A DNA stretch of 39,065 nucleotides from CALKYB01 sp964510575 (GTDB taxonomy: Bacteria; Bdellovibrionota_C; UBA2361; SZUA-149; CALKYB01). The stretch covers positions 1-39,065 of the forward strand of contig CAZECN010000023.1 of the NCBI GenBank assembly GCA_964510575.1, written 5' to 3'. Below are positions 16,601-23,889 of the stretch, piece after piece (the first letter of the stretch is position 1; each line of letters starts with the position of its first letter). The position numbers were made by a program, and so were the translations under genes. The notes beneath the pieces are model-generated. The model worked only from the letters and a program-made list of their open reading frames with translations. It searched no databases and was not told the DNA's origin.

Positions 16601-17467
16601 GTCAGTCAGGTTATTAATAATACCATTACCATCGGCGTCAGGTAGACTTCCAGCTTCTTCACTATCAGTGATTCCATCATTATCAGAATCTAAGTCTCGA
16701 CTATCGGGAAGGCCATCGTTATCGGTATCAACCGAAGCTTGGGCAAAAAATACTCTATCAATTAGAAAATCAAGAATAAGTGGCGAAGGATCATTAAAAA
16801 CATCAAACGCCATCGCTAGCTGGTAAGTTCCTGTAGGAACAGTAGCGGTAAAGCTGGAGCCAAAGGTCTGCCACTGGTTAGTAACAACTGGCACATTGCC
16901 CAACCTGTCTATCCCATCTAACTCAACAGAAGACCCTGGAATAGTCTGAACTATTCCGCCAGTAGAAGGGTCGATCAAAACCCAAGTAATCAAGGCACCT
17001 AAGTTAGTACCTGTCTCAAGCAAAACTGCATCAAAAGCAAAGGAATAATCTAATCCGTTGACTAGTTCTAAAGACGAGGTATTCGCAATCTGAACAGGAC
17101 TAACTCCATTCAAATTTCCATCATTATCAACGAAGGACAAAAGTACTCCCTGAGGGTTTACTGGGCCACTTGGGGGAGATGTTAAAGGGGAATTACCAAC
17201 ACCACCAAAAATAACTGGGCCCGAAGCAGTGCCCTCAAAGTGAGACTCTACCCAACCTGCGCTTCCTAAACCTTGATCGAAGCCGCCATTCTCAATAAGA
17301 TTTGGCCCCAGTTCTCTTTCTTGCTCATCAGAAATTCCATCATTATCATCATCAAAGTCGATAAAGTCGGGAACAAAATCTCCGTCAGCGTCTTGGGCCT
17401 GGGTAATGCTAGGCGCCAGAAGAAGAGTTAAAACTATAAAACTAAAATTTAAATAATTGCTTTTCAT
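13610..17467 (-). CDS. Giant secreted calcium-binding protein with thrombospondin type 3 repeats
   Basis: This 1285-residue protein starts with a signal peptide (hydrophobic core to about residue 18, cleavage likely after TQA at 24). A short D-rich segment is followed by a probable beta-sandwich domain (about 53-240, beginning NLIENGGFDQG, a form common in carbohydrate-binding-like modules). Residues about 247-795 are a long array of thrombospondin type 3 repeats (DSDNDGLPD, DTDGDGV and variants), which bind many calcium ions and form a stiff rod. The last ~480 residues are a four-fold repeated beta-rich module containing WNTFLSQLN, VVPNWTEVINL, INWVEVINT and FIQMENFLRL. The same module ends the giant protein at 33.6 kb. 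Likely on the cell surface or released; adhesion or matrix role is inferred. A terminator follows and a 306-bp gap precedes it. Confidence 0.85.
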   Translation of the reverse strand: MKSNYLNFSFIVLTLLLAPSITQAQDADGDFVPDFIDFDDDNDGISDEQERELGPNLIENGGFDQGLGSAGWVESHFEGTASGPVIFGGVGNSPLTSPPSGPVNPQGVLLSFVDNDGNLNGVSPVQIANTSSLELVNGLDYSFAFDAVLLETGTNLGALITWVLIDPSTGGIVQTIPGSSVELDGIDRLGNVPVVTNQWQTFGSSFTATVPTGTYQLAMAFDVFNDPSPLILDFLIDRVFFAQASVDTDNDGLPDSRDLDSDNDGITDSEEAGSLPDADGNGIINNLTDLNGNGLADAFDPAIGGRLVIPIDSDRDGIADFRELDSDGDGIPDSVEAEVPEDTDGDGVVDSYEDLDGDGVPDSCDIDQVSGADSAPADGILDICQTGPDSDGDRLSDATDPDVNGDGFSDSSNPDNGAAQPTIPSSDSDGLEDYRDLDSDSDGLSDDQECNAFPCEDFDQNGLANFRSIDSDGDGIPDITEGSAGPDADANGLVDNPSDSDGDGLADVNDVDQGGQAALIPNTDRSEGPDYLDLDADNDRILDELEAGVAPARPVDTDREGIFDFRDLDSDNDGLPDTVEAGTPSANPVDPVDTNGDGIPDFQQLDSDGDGIVDATEADVAGDVDLNGIVDSVEDADFDQVPDICDPDFTAGLDVIGPDGILDRCQPGVPGTSGSDIDDDGIDDTFDPDANGDGFADERDPELTGVPLFIPDTDQDSFPDYQDLDSDNDGLPDSAECGSDVPCPDADGDGIVDHRELDSDNDGIFDVASSGGADRNGDGIVDCLTSFGPTGFCPEFDDPSRLRSPIFVKWNTFLSQLNFLEMAVQGEQPLDINYTVYNLFGETMTSSQVSVAGGDQQDLDLNTIVQGVCDAGETSCSNFIDIDGSGVIDSYGLVRLDFDDSDPDVRLVGRLSNYRPEGGLDSFSFAFAREFRNPNVGVSSASSNTFDLNASGFVVPNWTEVINLSDSEKDFTVNLYSVNGELVKSDSISLLPLEERDVSAGHEIRNVSGGVEQAVYLVEVIPADTEAEYLMSVARYSSNSLPGFDSASYNFAFAVEGRSGQETSLFGPITNENLSCGQIINWVEVINTSDQTESFTVTFRDSLGSVVGQTTDSYPAKSQINFNANSMLPAGELGSVQVQSSSPGAAIAQSLVYIMECDSSLVQTAYMIQLRAPGSENQVGSGNTFIQMENFLRLVSTNDASSLANFSITSFSGLTGENMVNLASGGTQEVQFSSNPAVGFGENQYGILEVATGSNFSIVGDVLRIREIIENGQVRYDFVMSSPLR

Positions 17468-17773
17468 AGTAGTCGCTGAACCAGATTTTACCTTTAAACA
17501 CTATAATGAATAGACTAAACACCGCCCGATAGAGAACAAGCCTCGAAAGTTTAAGTAACGTAAAGCTACACAGAGCCACAGAAGCAGGCAACAAAATTAT
17601 TAGGGGGAGAGGGATTACGCTCTCAACCGAAGGCTAAGCCACGAGTTAAAGTCTAATTCATAATTATATGATTTGACTTGAGCTTGCCTGATCGCCAAAA
17701 AGAAACGCTGAAAGGTTATATTCGCCGCAACAACTACAAAAAAGCTAAAAGAAATGACGCGATAGCAAAGTTA
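17468..17773. other. 306-bp intergenic stretch upstream of the giant repeat gene
   Basis: It lies between the YidC-like gene and the thrombospondin-repeat gene, both on the minus strand, so it should hold a terminator and a promoter. A minus-strand TATAGT (complement of 17500-17505) about 33 bp before the ATG could be a -10 box, without a good -35. GAGAG/CTCTC (17607-17611, 17620-17624) forms a small hairpin. I recognise no riboswitch or RNA gene. Confidence 0.4.
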
Positions 17774-18463
17774 CTAACAGGCTTCCGCTACTGCTGCCCC
17801 AGCTTTTTTCCATCCCATGATCATCGATATTAGGACATTAGTGGTCCAGTACAAAAGCAAGGCCGAAGGAAGGTTATAAACGAGGAAGAAAAGAACCACT
17901 GCAATTACTAAAAATCTAGTCTTTGTCTGTGGGTCATTGGCAAAGCGCCTGTTTGCATCAAAAATAGTGATTCCAGTCATAATGAAAGGCAAAAGATTCA
18001 CGGATTTGAAAAAAGCATCTGGCTTTGAAAGATCCGCAAGGAAGAAAAACTGCTTTCCCACAAAAGCCAAGTGGTCTGACAGTAAGACAATGGCAGATAA
18101 CAAAATTGGAAGAACAATCAGAAAACTCATTCCTAAGCCAGCACTCTTTATTGGATGATAGTTATGTTTTTTATAAACCTCTTCCGTTTTTAAGAACAAG
18201 GCTTCCCCTTTAAGTTTACTTTTATAGGGAGCAAGCTCCTCGTTAATCTTAGCTATTTTTAAACTAAGGCCTTCTTCTATTCTTTTCCCAACTTTCTGTA
18301 GCGGCCAGCAGACAAGGGTCATGGTCAGGGCTAATACAATAACAGCGAGTCCAGGTGAATTCAGGAGTTGAAGATACAAGGACAAAACAAAATCCATCAC
18401 CCAAACAACAGGGCTAAGAATCTTTAGGAAAAATGCGAAAAAGAAATTAGTCTCAATATTCAA
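17774..18463 (-). CDS. YidC/Oxa1-family membrane insertase-like protein
   Basis: The 229-residue product is a short YidC-type protein with only the insertase core and no large periplasmic domain. Membrane segments occur near residues 15-30, 35-55, 105-130, 155-170 and 180-215. The C-terminal signature LPSALLLYWTTNVLISMIMG matches the Oxa1/YidC/Alb3 last helix, and a Lys-rich cytosolic loop (about 58-100) follows the second segment. It is not next to rnpA/rpmH, the usual place of housekeeping yidC. Instead it starts 1 bp after the methyltransferase stop at the end of an envelope cassette, so it is likely a specialised paralogue that inserts or folds membrane partners of this system. Confidence 0.85.
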   Translation of the reverse strand: MNIETNFFFAFFLKILSPVVWVMDFVLSLYLQLLNSPGLAVIVLALTMTLVCWPLQKVGKRIEEGLSLKIAKINEELAPYKSKLKGEALFLKTEEVYKKHNYHPIKSAGLGMSFLIVLPILLSAIVLLSDHLAFVGKQFFFLADLSKPDAFFKSVNLLPFIMTGITIFDANRRFANDPQTKTRFLVIAVVLFFLVYNLPSALLLYWTTNVLISMIMGWKKAGAAVAEAC

Positions 18464-18464
18464 A

Positions 18465-19892
18465 TCAGCGTCTCGGTATCAAATGAAAAATTTCTCTTTT
18501 TCCGCCCTTGAGAATCTGTCTATCCGAAATTTGAAATAGTTCCTCACACTCAGAAGCGAACTGTTCCACGTTATAGTCCAAGTATTGCTCCGATTTATGA
18601 GCAAGTAGCTTAACCACCATTTCATCTTTTCGGGTTACAAACTCAATTACTATTTCAGCATCAAGACCTCGCAACCACGACAAGAAAAGGCTCGTCGGAA
18701 TATTTGAAGAAATTCGCATGTGATGAATAAGAGCTAAGACCAAGACTAGATCAGGCTTTCTCCTATTATCTAGGGCTGCTCGTTCTTGACCAGCCCAACC
18801 ATGATTAGGTGAAATATTAGCCAAATTCATAACCGCAGAGATAATCTTGCTATCCTTTTCAGTCTTCTCTTTTAAATAGAGTTGCTGAACGGCATCATGA
18901 TCTCCATCAAGCCCCAAAACCAAATCCGCGTGAGCTGCTGCGATTCGAGAAAAAGTCCCCGTATTACAGCCTATGTCCCAAACAAATTTTCTTGGAGCAG
19001 CCTTAATGGCTTTTTCAACAAAGCCTTTCTTCTCGTCATGCTCCTGATCGTTGTAGGAATGAGTTTTGTCGTAATGAGACCAATCAGTATGAGCAATATC
19101 TACTTTTAGCTTTTTCACTAGGCGGTTCAAAGATTGGACCAAGCCAATAACCATTGCCTTACTATGAGTCCTAGCAGTCCTTGCCTTCACTTCAACATCA
19201 TCACGCTCTTTCTTTTGAATAGAAGTCTCAACTCGAGCAGCCAAACTGAGGTGAGCCATTACCCCTTTCTTAAACTTATTTTTTCCTTGGAAAAACTTTA
19301 GGGCTTCAGTAGGAGCGATACCATCTAGATAAGATCTGAGCAGAGGTAAGTGATCAATATCTAAATGAGCCCTCAACATTAAAGGAGTTAAAAACATGTT
19401 GCAAAACTGCCTGTAACCAACCCAAGGAGAGCCAGTCTCCCAAGGCTCAAAAGATGGTATATCAATAAAGACAGGACGCGAGTTCAACCACTGTATGTTG
19501 TAAGGGGTTGCATCTTTAAGAGTCCAGCCGCCCTCCAATGCCTCCTCAAGAATATCCAGATGCAAGATTGCGGCATCTTTAAGCATCTCAAAAGGCCACT
19601 CATAGGGATAAGTAATAAAAGGAACTGGCTCATGTTCCAATACTCCAGCCCAACCGTCATTCTTAATTTGCTTAAAGATATTCCCAGAGTCCACTTCCTT
19701 GGTGCGAACCAACTTGCGGTCAGCTACTAGTCCCTTAAAAAAAGGAGCTTGGGACAACTCTCTATAGTAATCCAAGGATTTCTGATTAACTCCTCGGTAA
19801 ACACCATAGTCTTGACCCTTTTCTGAGTTTTCCGAAAAGGAGTAAACGCGGTTGGCTGGATCTCTAAAAGATCCCGGTACAGAGGATAACAT
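18465..19892 (-). CDS. Kinase-like domain fused to SAM-dependent methyltransferase
   Basis: This 475-residue protein has two parts. The C-terminal half (about 295-475) is a class I methyltransferase with motif I VWDIGCNTGTFSRIAA (304-319) and acidic LGLDGD at the end of strand 2. The N-terminal half (about 30-230) contains LKDATPYNIQW with Asp127 and Asn132 five apart, then PVFIDIPSFE with Asp144. The order and spacing match the catalytic loop (D-x4-N) and metal-binding Asp of protein-kinase/aminoglycoside-phosphotransferase folds. The adjoining PWVGYRQFCNMFLTPLML is distinctive. I know similar two-part proteins annotated only as methyltransferases near polysaccharide genes; no substrate is established. 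It is the third gene of the cassette. Confidence 0.78.
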   Translation of the reverse strand: MLSSVPGSFRDPANRVYSFSENSEKGQDYGVYRGVNQKSLDYYRELSQAPFFKGLVADRKLVRTKEVDSGNIFKQIKNDGWAGVLEHEPVPFITYPYEWPFEMLKDAAILHLDILEEALEGGWTLKDATPYNIQWLNSRPVFIDIPSFEPWETGSPWVGYRQFCNMFLTPLMLRAHLDIDHLPLLRSYLDGIAPTEALKFFQGKNKFKKGVMAHLSLAARVETSIQKKERDDVEVKARTARTHSKAMVIGLVQSLNRLVKKLKVDIAHTDWSHYDKTHSYNDQEHDEKKGFVEKAIKAAPRKFVWDIGCNTGTFSRIAAAHADLVLGLDGDHDAVQQLYLKEKTEKDSKIISAVMNLANISPNHGWAGQERAALDNRRKPDLVLVLALIHHMRISSNIPTSLFLSWLRGLDAEIVIEFVTRKDEMVVKLLAHKSEQYLDYNVEQFASECEELFQISDRQILKGGKREIFHLIPRR

Positions 19893-19951
19893 TACTAAAC
19901 AATCCCAAATTAACTATTATCAAATCTAAGCTCTAAACTCGCCCTAAGAAT

Positions 19952-20194
19952 TTATTCCTTACCCTGGTCGTTGACTACGTCAGAATCGGCATTACCGTTA
20001 GAACTAAACAGCCTACGGATTCTATAGAACTGTTTACGAACTGTATAGCCAACAGCAGCAAATAGACCCAAAATAGCTGTCACCAAAACACTGCCAGAAC
20101 CTGGGTCAACATAGGCATGAGCCGTTTCGGGAACGAGCACTAACAAAGCTACTACAGGTAAAATAAAAACTAAATTCACAAGTCGATTAATCAT
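19952..20194 (-). CDS. Small YVDPGSGS membrane protein
   Basis: This 80-residue protein has an N-terminal hydrophobic segment (7-22) that reads as a signal peptide ending AHA at 27. The motif YVDPGSGS (28-35) follows immediately, then a second hydrophobic segment (36-51), a basic stretch RKQFYRIRRLF (53-63) and a polar tail. The layout suggests that, after cleavage, the mature N-terminus would be the YVDPGSGS motif outside the membrane, followed by one anchor. Small proteins with Y-[VI]-D-P-G-[ST]-G-S occur beside sulfatase and methyltransferase genes in other bacteria, from memory; their function is unknown to me. It sits 57 bp after the sulfatase-like gene and 59 bp before the methyltransferase gene. 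Confidence 0.75.
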   Translation of the reverse strand: MINRLVNLVFILPVVALLVLVPETAHAYVDPGSGSVLVTAILGLFAAVGYTVRKQFYRIRRLFSSNGNADSDVVNDQGKE

Positions 20195-20251
20195 AATAAC
20201 TCCAATATATTTTAACGCTAGTTTCTATAAATTTAAAAATTAAACAGCAAA

Positions 20252-21991
20252 CTAAGATTTCTTTACCTTTGGAACCTCGATCTTCTTCTCAAAACTAATA
20301 CCATCTTCCTTAATCAAGTAACGAGAGATTGGTCCCTCATTCACTTGCTGCCTAATCGTATAGTTCTTCTCATACATATGATAGTAGAGCTTTCTAGGCT
20401 TAGAAGCTGCACTAGCAATTAGCGAACTACCTACCATCTTCGGACTAGCTGGTTGGGCTAGAACATCAAGAATGGTCGGATAAATGTCATAAAGATCCAC
20501 TAACCTAGGATCAGTCTTTAGAGCATTGCTCGTCTCAGCCGAAGGAGGCTTAATAAGAACGAGAGACTTTGACCGAGCCCAACTAAACTCTTCGCTAAAA
20601 ACATCAGTTGAACCCTTTACCAGCTTGCCCTTTTTTATTGAATGGCTACCACCATGATCACCATGAATAACAATCAATGAGTCATCAAAGCGACCTTCCT
20701 CTTTAAGCATTTGAACCAACTCCTCTATAAGCTTGGCAGCACAGCGAGCTTGCTCCTTTTTCTTGGTAGTCATGCCCAAAGTGTAGGAGCAATCATCACT
20801 GAGGACGTCGGGAAAATGAGGAATCAAATAATGATGAAAGGTATAGCGACCTCCTTTATCCTCCCTGCTTCGCTCCTCCTCTAAGAATTTTCTAAAAGAC
20901 TGAAGAGAAGCGTAGGGTGCATCATCGGGAAGTAGCGATTGAGTTTCTAACTGCTCAAACTGTCTAGGCGGTATCAGTCGCTCACTAATTTTTTTAGGAA
21001 GAAACTTATAGGACCAGAGAACAGGGACTAACTGCCGGCGAGCTTCCTGGTCTAAGTAATTGCCTACCTCTTGGTGCATGAAGGTTTCATCAAATCTTGA
21101 CACACCACCATGAGGATAAATTTTATGAAGAAAACCAGTACGCGAATAACCAAACTGCTTTAAACGATGGTGTAAACTTTGTTCAGAACCAAAACCATCG
21201 TCAATATAGTCATACAGCAATTGATCATAGCTGTACGGCACTCCACTTAAAACAGCCGGCAAAGCCATATCCGTTCTACCTGAAGGGGTAAAAGCATTTG
21301 GAAACCATGTGAAGCCAGCTAGACTCTCTTTTAACTGACTATCCAGTATTATTTTAAAATAGTCTGTTTGGAACTCATCAAAAACAATATGATAAATATC
21401 TGGAAGACTAGATGGTTTCGAAACGACAGCAGCTGAGGCCGAATCTGCTTTTTTAGATTTTTCAGCCTGTTGGGTCTTTGCTAGTCTTTGGGCCCTTTGA
21501 GCTTCAGTCTCAGCTTCAACCTCAGCTCTAAGCTTGGCTGCCGCAGTTTGGATTCCAAAGTTCATCTCAACTAAGTTGATCATCAAAAGGAAACCAAACA
21601 TTGCCGAGACAGAAACCATTCCTTCTTTCCAAGCATCATTTCTGGCAATAACCCAGCCTAAAGTTAAAGCAATTAAAGGAATAAGATAGAGCTGCCACCG
21701 TTGCCCAGAAACGAACAACATTGAATAGGCCAACCAAAGCACTGGGACCGCCAGCCAAGAGTAAAACAATATTGAAAACAGTTTGCTTTTCTCACTCAAG
21801 CAAAAGAGCAGCAGCGAAACCCCTACAGAACCCAAAGCTAAAATAAAAAATAAAACGCCCCCATCTATGTGACCGTTGAAATATTCTGCGTTGCCACGAA
21901 TTATCTGCAACACAGGAATAACCCAAACCACCATAGGCGCAACGAGCGTAGCTAACAAAACTCGCAGATACTGGAAGGGGGTCATGACCAA
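20252..21991 (-). CDS. Membrane-bound sulfatase/phosphotransferase-like enzyme (alkaline phosphatase superfamily)
   Basis: This 579-residue protein has four or five N-terminal membrane segments (about 10-145), a charged Glu/Ala/Lys-rich linker (about 150-190), and a catalytic domain from 197. The domain opens DIYHIVFDEFQTDY (metal-binding Asp205), continues AFTPSGRTDMALPAVLSG, and has HFPD (His392) and IHGDHGGSH (Asp445, His446), the metal sites of the superfamily. There is no C/S-x-P-x-R sulfatase signature. Thr240, five residues before Pro245, is the likely nucleophile, the arrangement in phosphoethanolamine and phosphoglycerol transferases (EptA, LtaS). Transfer of a phospho-group to an envelope glycan or lipid is therefore as likely as sulfate hydrolysis. 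It is the first gene of a four-gene minus-strand cassette. Confidence 0.83.
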   Translation of the reverse strand: MVMTPFQYLRVLLATLVAPMVVWVIPVLQIIRGNAEYFNGHIDGGVLFFILALGSVGVSLLLFCLSEKSKLFSILFYSWLAVPVLWLAYSMLFVSGQRWQLYLIPLIALTLGWVIARNDAWKEGMVSVSAMFGFLLMINLVEMNFGIQTAAAKLRAEVEAETEAQRAQRLAKTQQAEKSKKADSASAAVVSKPSSLPDIYHIVFDEFQTDYFKIILDSQLKESLAGFTWFPNAFTPSGRTDMALPAVLSGVPYSYDQLLYDYIDDGFGSEQSLHHRLKQFGYSRTGFLHKIYPHGGVSRFDETFMHQEVGNYLDQEARRQLVPVLWSYKFLPKKISERLIPPRQFEQLETQSLLPDDAPYASLQSFRKFLEEERSREDKGGRYTFHHYLIPHFPDVLSDDCSYTLGMTTKKKEQARCAAKLIEELVQMLKEEGRFDDSLIVIHGDHGGSHSIKKGKLVKGSTDVFSEEFSWARSKSLVLIKPPSAETSNALKTDPRLVDLYDIYPTILDVLAQPASPKMVGSSLIASAASKPRKLYYHMYEKNYTIRQQVNEGPISRYLIKEDGISFEKKIEVPKVKKS

Positions 21992-22239
21992 AAACTCACT
22001 ACAAGCAATAGAGACTAAATTTTACGAGTTAGGACTCGGCTAAAGGTAACACGAAGAGCGTCAATCCCTAGCGAAATTCTAGCTTGTTTTTAACAAAATA
22101 AGGAAATAAACCAATGGTTGAGGTGAATCAAACGATATTTTATTTGGATTGCCTCCAAGCTGTTGAAAACTTTAGGACACCCTCGTTAACAGACCTAATT
22201 ACAGTGCAAATAAATTAGTAGGCTAATCCACTTATTGGC

Positions 22240-23889
22240 CTAACCGTTAGTTCCAGACCTTTTTCTAGTCATCAACTTTATATCCGTGCCAGGATACTCA
22301 AACTCGCCGCGAATCGCGTTCTTGAGGTACCTCAAATAAGAAAAATGAAGCCCTTTGGGATGATTTAGAAATAAAACAAACCTAGGTGGGCAAGTTTCTA
22401 CTTGGGTAACATAATATAACTTTAGCCTACGTCCTCGATAGGAAGGCATGGACTTAGTAGCTACTGCACGTTCCACCACTCTATTTAATCTTCTAGTGGG
22501 AACTCTCTGCTCTCTAGCCTCAGCTACTTCTTTCACCGCTTGCACAACTTTAGGACAACGCCTGCCCGAGAGCGCTGACATGAAAACTATAGGTGCGTAC
22601 TGAGCAAACTTAAAAGCCACTCTTAATTTTTGGGTGTATTCTTTTACTGTCTTGTGATTTTTCTCAAGCAGATCCCATTTGTTCACCGCTATCACAACTC
22701 CACGACCCTGATCATGGGCGAGTCCTAGAATAGTGGCATCTTGCTCGGTGGGTCCCTCTTCAGCATCAATAACCAAAACTGCTACATCACAAGCAGAAAT
22801 AGAACTAAGCGCTCTCATGGTTGCATAGCGCTCAACTTCATCAAAGATTTTAGATTTTCTTCTAAGACCGGCCGTATCAATAAATGTAAACTTTTGACCA
22901 TCTCTAGTCATTTCAAGATCAAGAGAGTCTCTAGTAGTTCCTGAAATTGGAGAGGTAATTGCTCTCTCCTCGCCCGCCAGTAAATTTAAGAAAGTAGATT
23001 TTCCAACATTTGGTCTGCCAACAATTGCAACCGCGATGTTTTCCAGCTCAACTGCCTCACTTTCTTCTTCTGAAGAATCGGGCACTTGGTCCGACTTCCC
23101 CCCATCTATCACAGAAAATTTATGATCCCGGAGCCTGTTCGCTTTACCATACTCTCCTTCGTCTTCATTCGATTCAGGATCAAACACCGGTGCAAAGGAG
23201 TGTTCAATCTCCGCTCGCTCAGACTCTTCACTAATAAAGGCGAAAGACCTTTTCTTTTTTACTGGCCTTGAGGGCTCGGGCTCTTCTTCCTCTTCTATAT
23301 CAAGAGGCTCTAACTCCTCTACTTTCGAAAGCAGCTCTTCTTCGTGTTTTCTCCTGCTCTCTGCTGAAGCAGCTAGAAGCTCACTGTCCGGCAACCTAGA
23401 CAAGGCCTCTCCCATCAAAGACAAAACCCCATGTCCGTGGAGAGCACTAATGTCAATAAGCTCATCTAAGCCAAGACAATAATACTCAGCTGTCTTGATA
23501 ACCTGTTCCTTACCGTCACATTTATTGACGATATAGATTACTGGCTTATCGTGTTTTCTTAGAAGCTTAACCACCGCTTCATCATCGGGATGAACAGGGG
23601 CATCCCCATCAAAAAGAGCCAGCACCAAATCTGCTTCTTCAATAGCGAGAACGGCTTGTTCTTTTACTTCTCCCGCCAACTCGCGAGACTCATCTATTTC
23701 AATCCCGCCCGTATCAACCAAATGAAACGGAAAGTCATAATCAACAACGAAAGCATAGTTACGGTCACGAGTAACACCCTCACGATCCTCGACTACGGCC
23801 TTTTTCTCTCCAACGATACGGTTGAAAAGAGTAGATTTCCCCACATTAGGGCGACCAACTATAGCGATAACAGGAACTCTAGCAGCCAT
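22240..23889 (-). CDS. der: Ribosome assembly GTPase Der (EngA) with a long acidic linker
   Basis: Der has two tandem GTPase domains and a C-terminal KH-like domain and acts in 50S subunit maturation. Domain 1 has GRPNVGKS (12-19), DTGG and NKCD; domain 2 has GRPNVGKS (291-298), DTAG and NKWD. The C-terminus KLYYVTQVETCPPRFVLFLNHP is typical. About 115 residues separate the domains (about 169-284), very rich in Glu/Asp/Ser with a basic patch RPVKKKRS, whereas usual Der linkers are far shorter; the total of 549 residues exceeds the usual 440-500. ATG at 23889 is chosen because GGAGGG lies 7 bases upstream; a longer TTG start at 23907 is possible. The start overlaps the era 3' end by 11 bp. Confidence 0.95.
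   Translation of the reverse strand: MAARVPVIAIVGRPNVGKSTLFNRIVGEKKAVVEDREGVTRDRNYAFVVDYDFPFHLVDTGGIEIDESRELAGEVKEQAVLAIEEADLVLALFDGDAPVHPDDEAVVKLLRKHDKPVIYIVNKCDGKEQVIKTAEYYCLGLDELIDISALHGHGVLSLMGEALSRLPDSELLAASAESRRKHEEELLSKVEELEPLDIEEEEEPEPSRPVKKKRSFAFISEESERAEIEHSFAPVFDPESNEDEGEYGKANRLRDHKFSVIDGGKSDQVPDSSEEESEAVELENIAVAIVGRPNVGKSTFLNLLAGEERAITSPISGTTRDSLDLEMTRDGQKFTFIDTAGLRRKSKIFDEVERYATMRALSSISACDVAVLVIDAEEGPTEQDATILGLAHDQGRGVVIAVNKWDLLEKNHKTVKEYTQKLRVAFKFAQYAPIVFMSALSGRRCPKVVQAVKEVAEAREQRVPTRRLNRVVERAVATKSMPSYRGRRLKLYYVTQVETCPPRFVLFLNHPKGLHFSYLRYLKNAIRGEFEYPGTDIKLMTRKRSGTNG

Noticed and set aside
14263..16826. Short plus-strand frames opposite the thrombospondin-repeat gene
   Set aside because: They are Ser/Pro-rich antisense readings of Asp/Gly-rich repeats and show no independent signals.
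17468..17773. Riboswitch (such as a cyclic di-GMP type) upstream of the giant surface protein
   Set aside because: I looked for conserved cores on the minus strand and found only a small 5-bp hairpin, with no recognisable riboswitch consensus.
17678..17833. Plus-strand 51-residue frame (TTG start) with a plausible Lys/Arg-rich sequence
   Set aside because: It has no ribosome site, starts with TTG, and its 3' part is antisense to the conserved YidC-like C-terminus. It reads somewhat protein-like, so it is noted but not annotated.
22120..22239. Terminator after der
   Set aside because: Only a 5-bp stem (TAGGC/GCCTA) near the stop and a separate 5-bp hairpin near 22.15 kb are visible, without a U-tract. 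Too weak to annotate.
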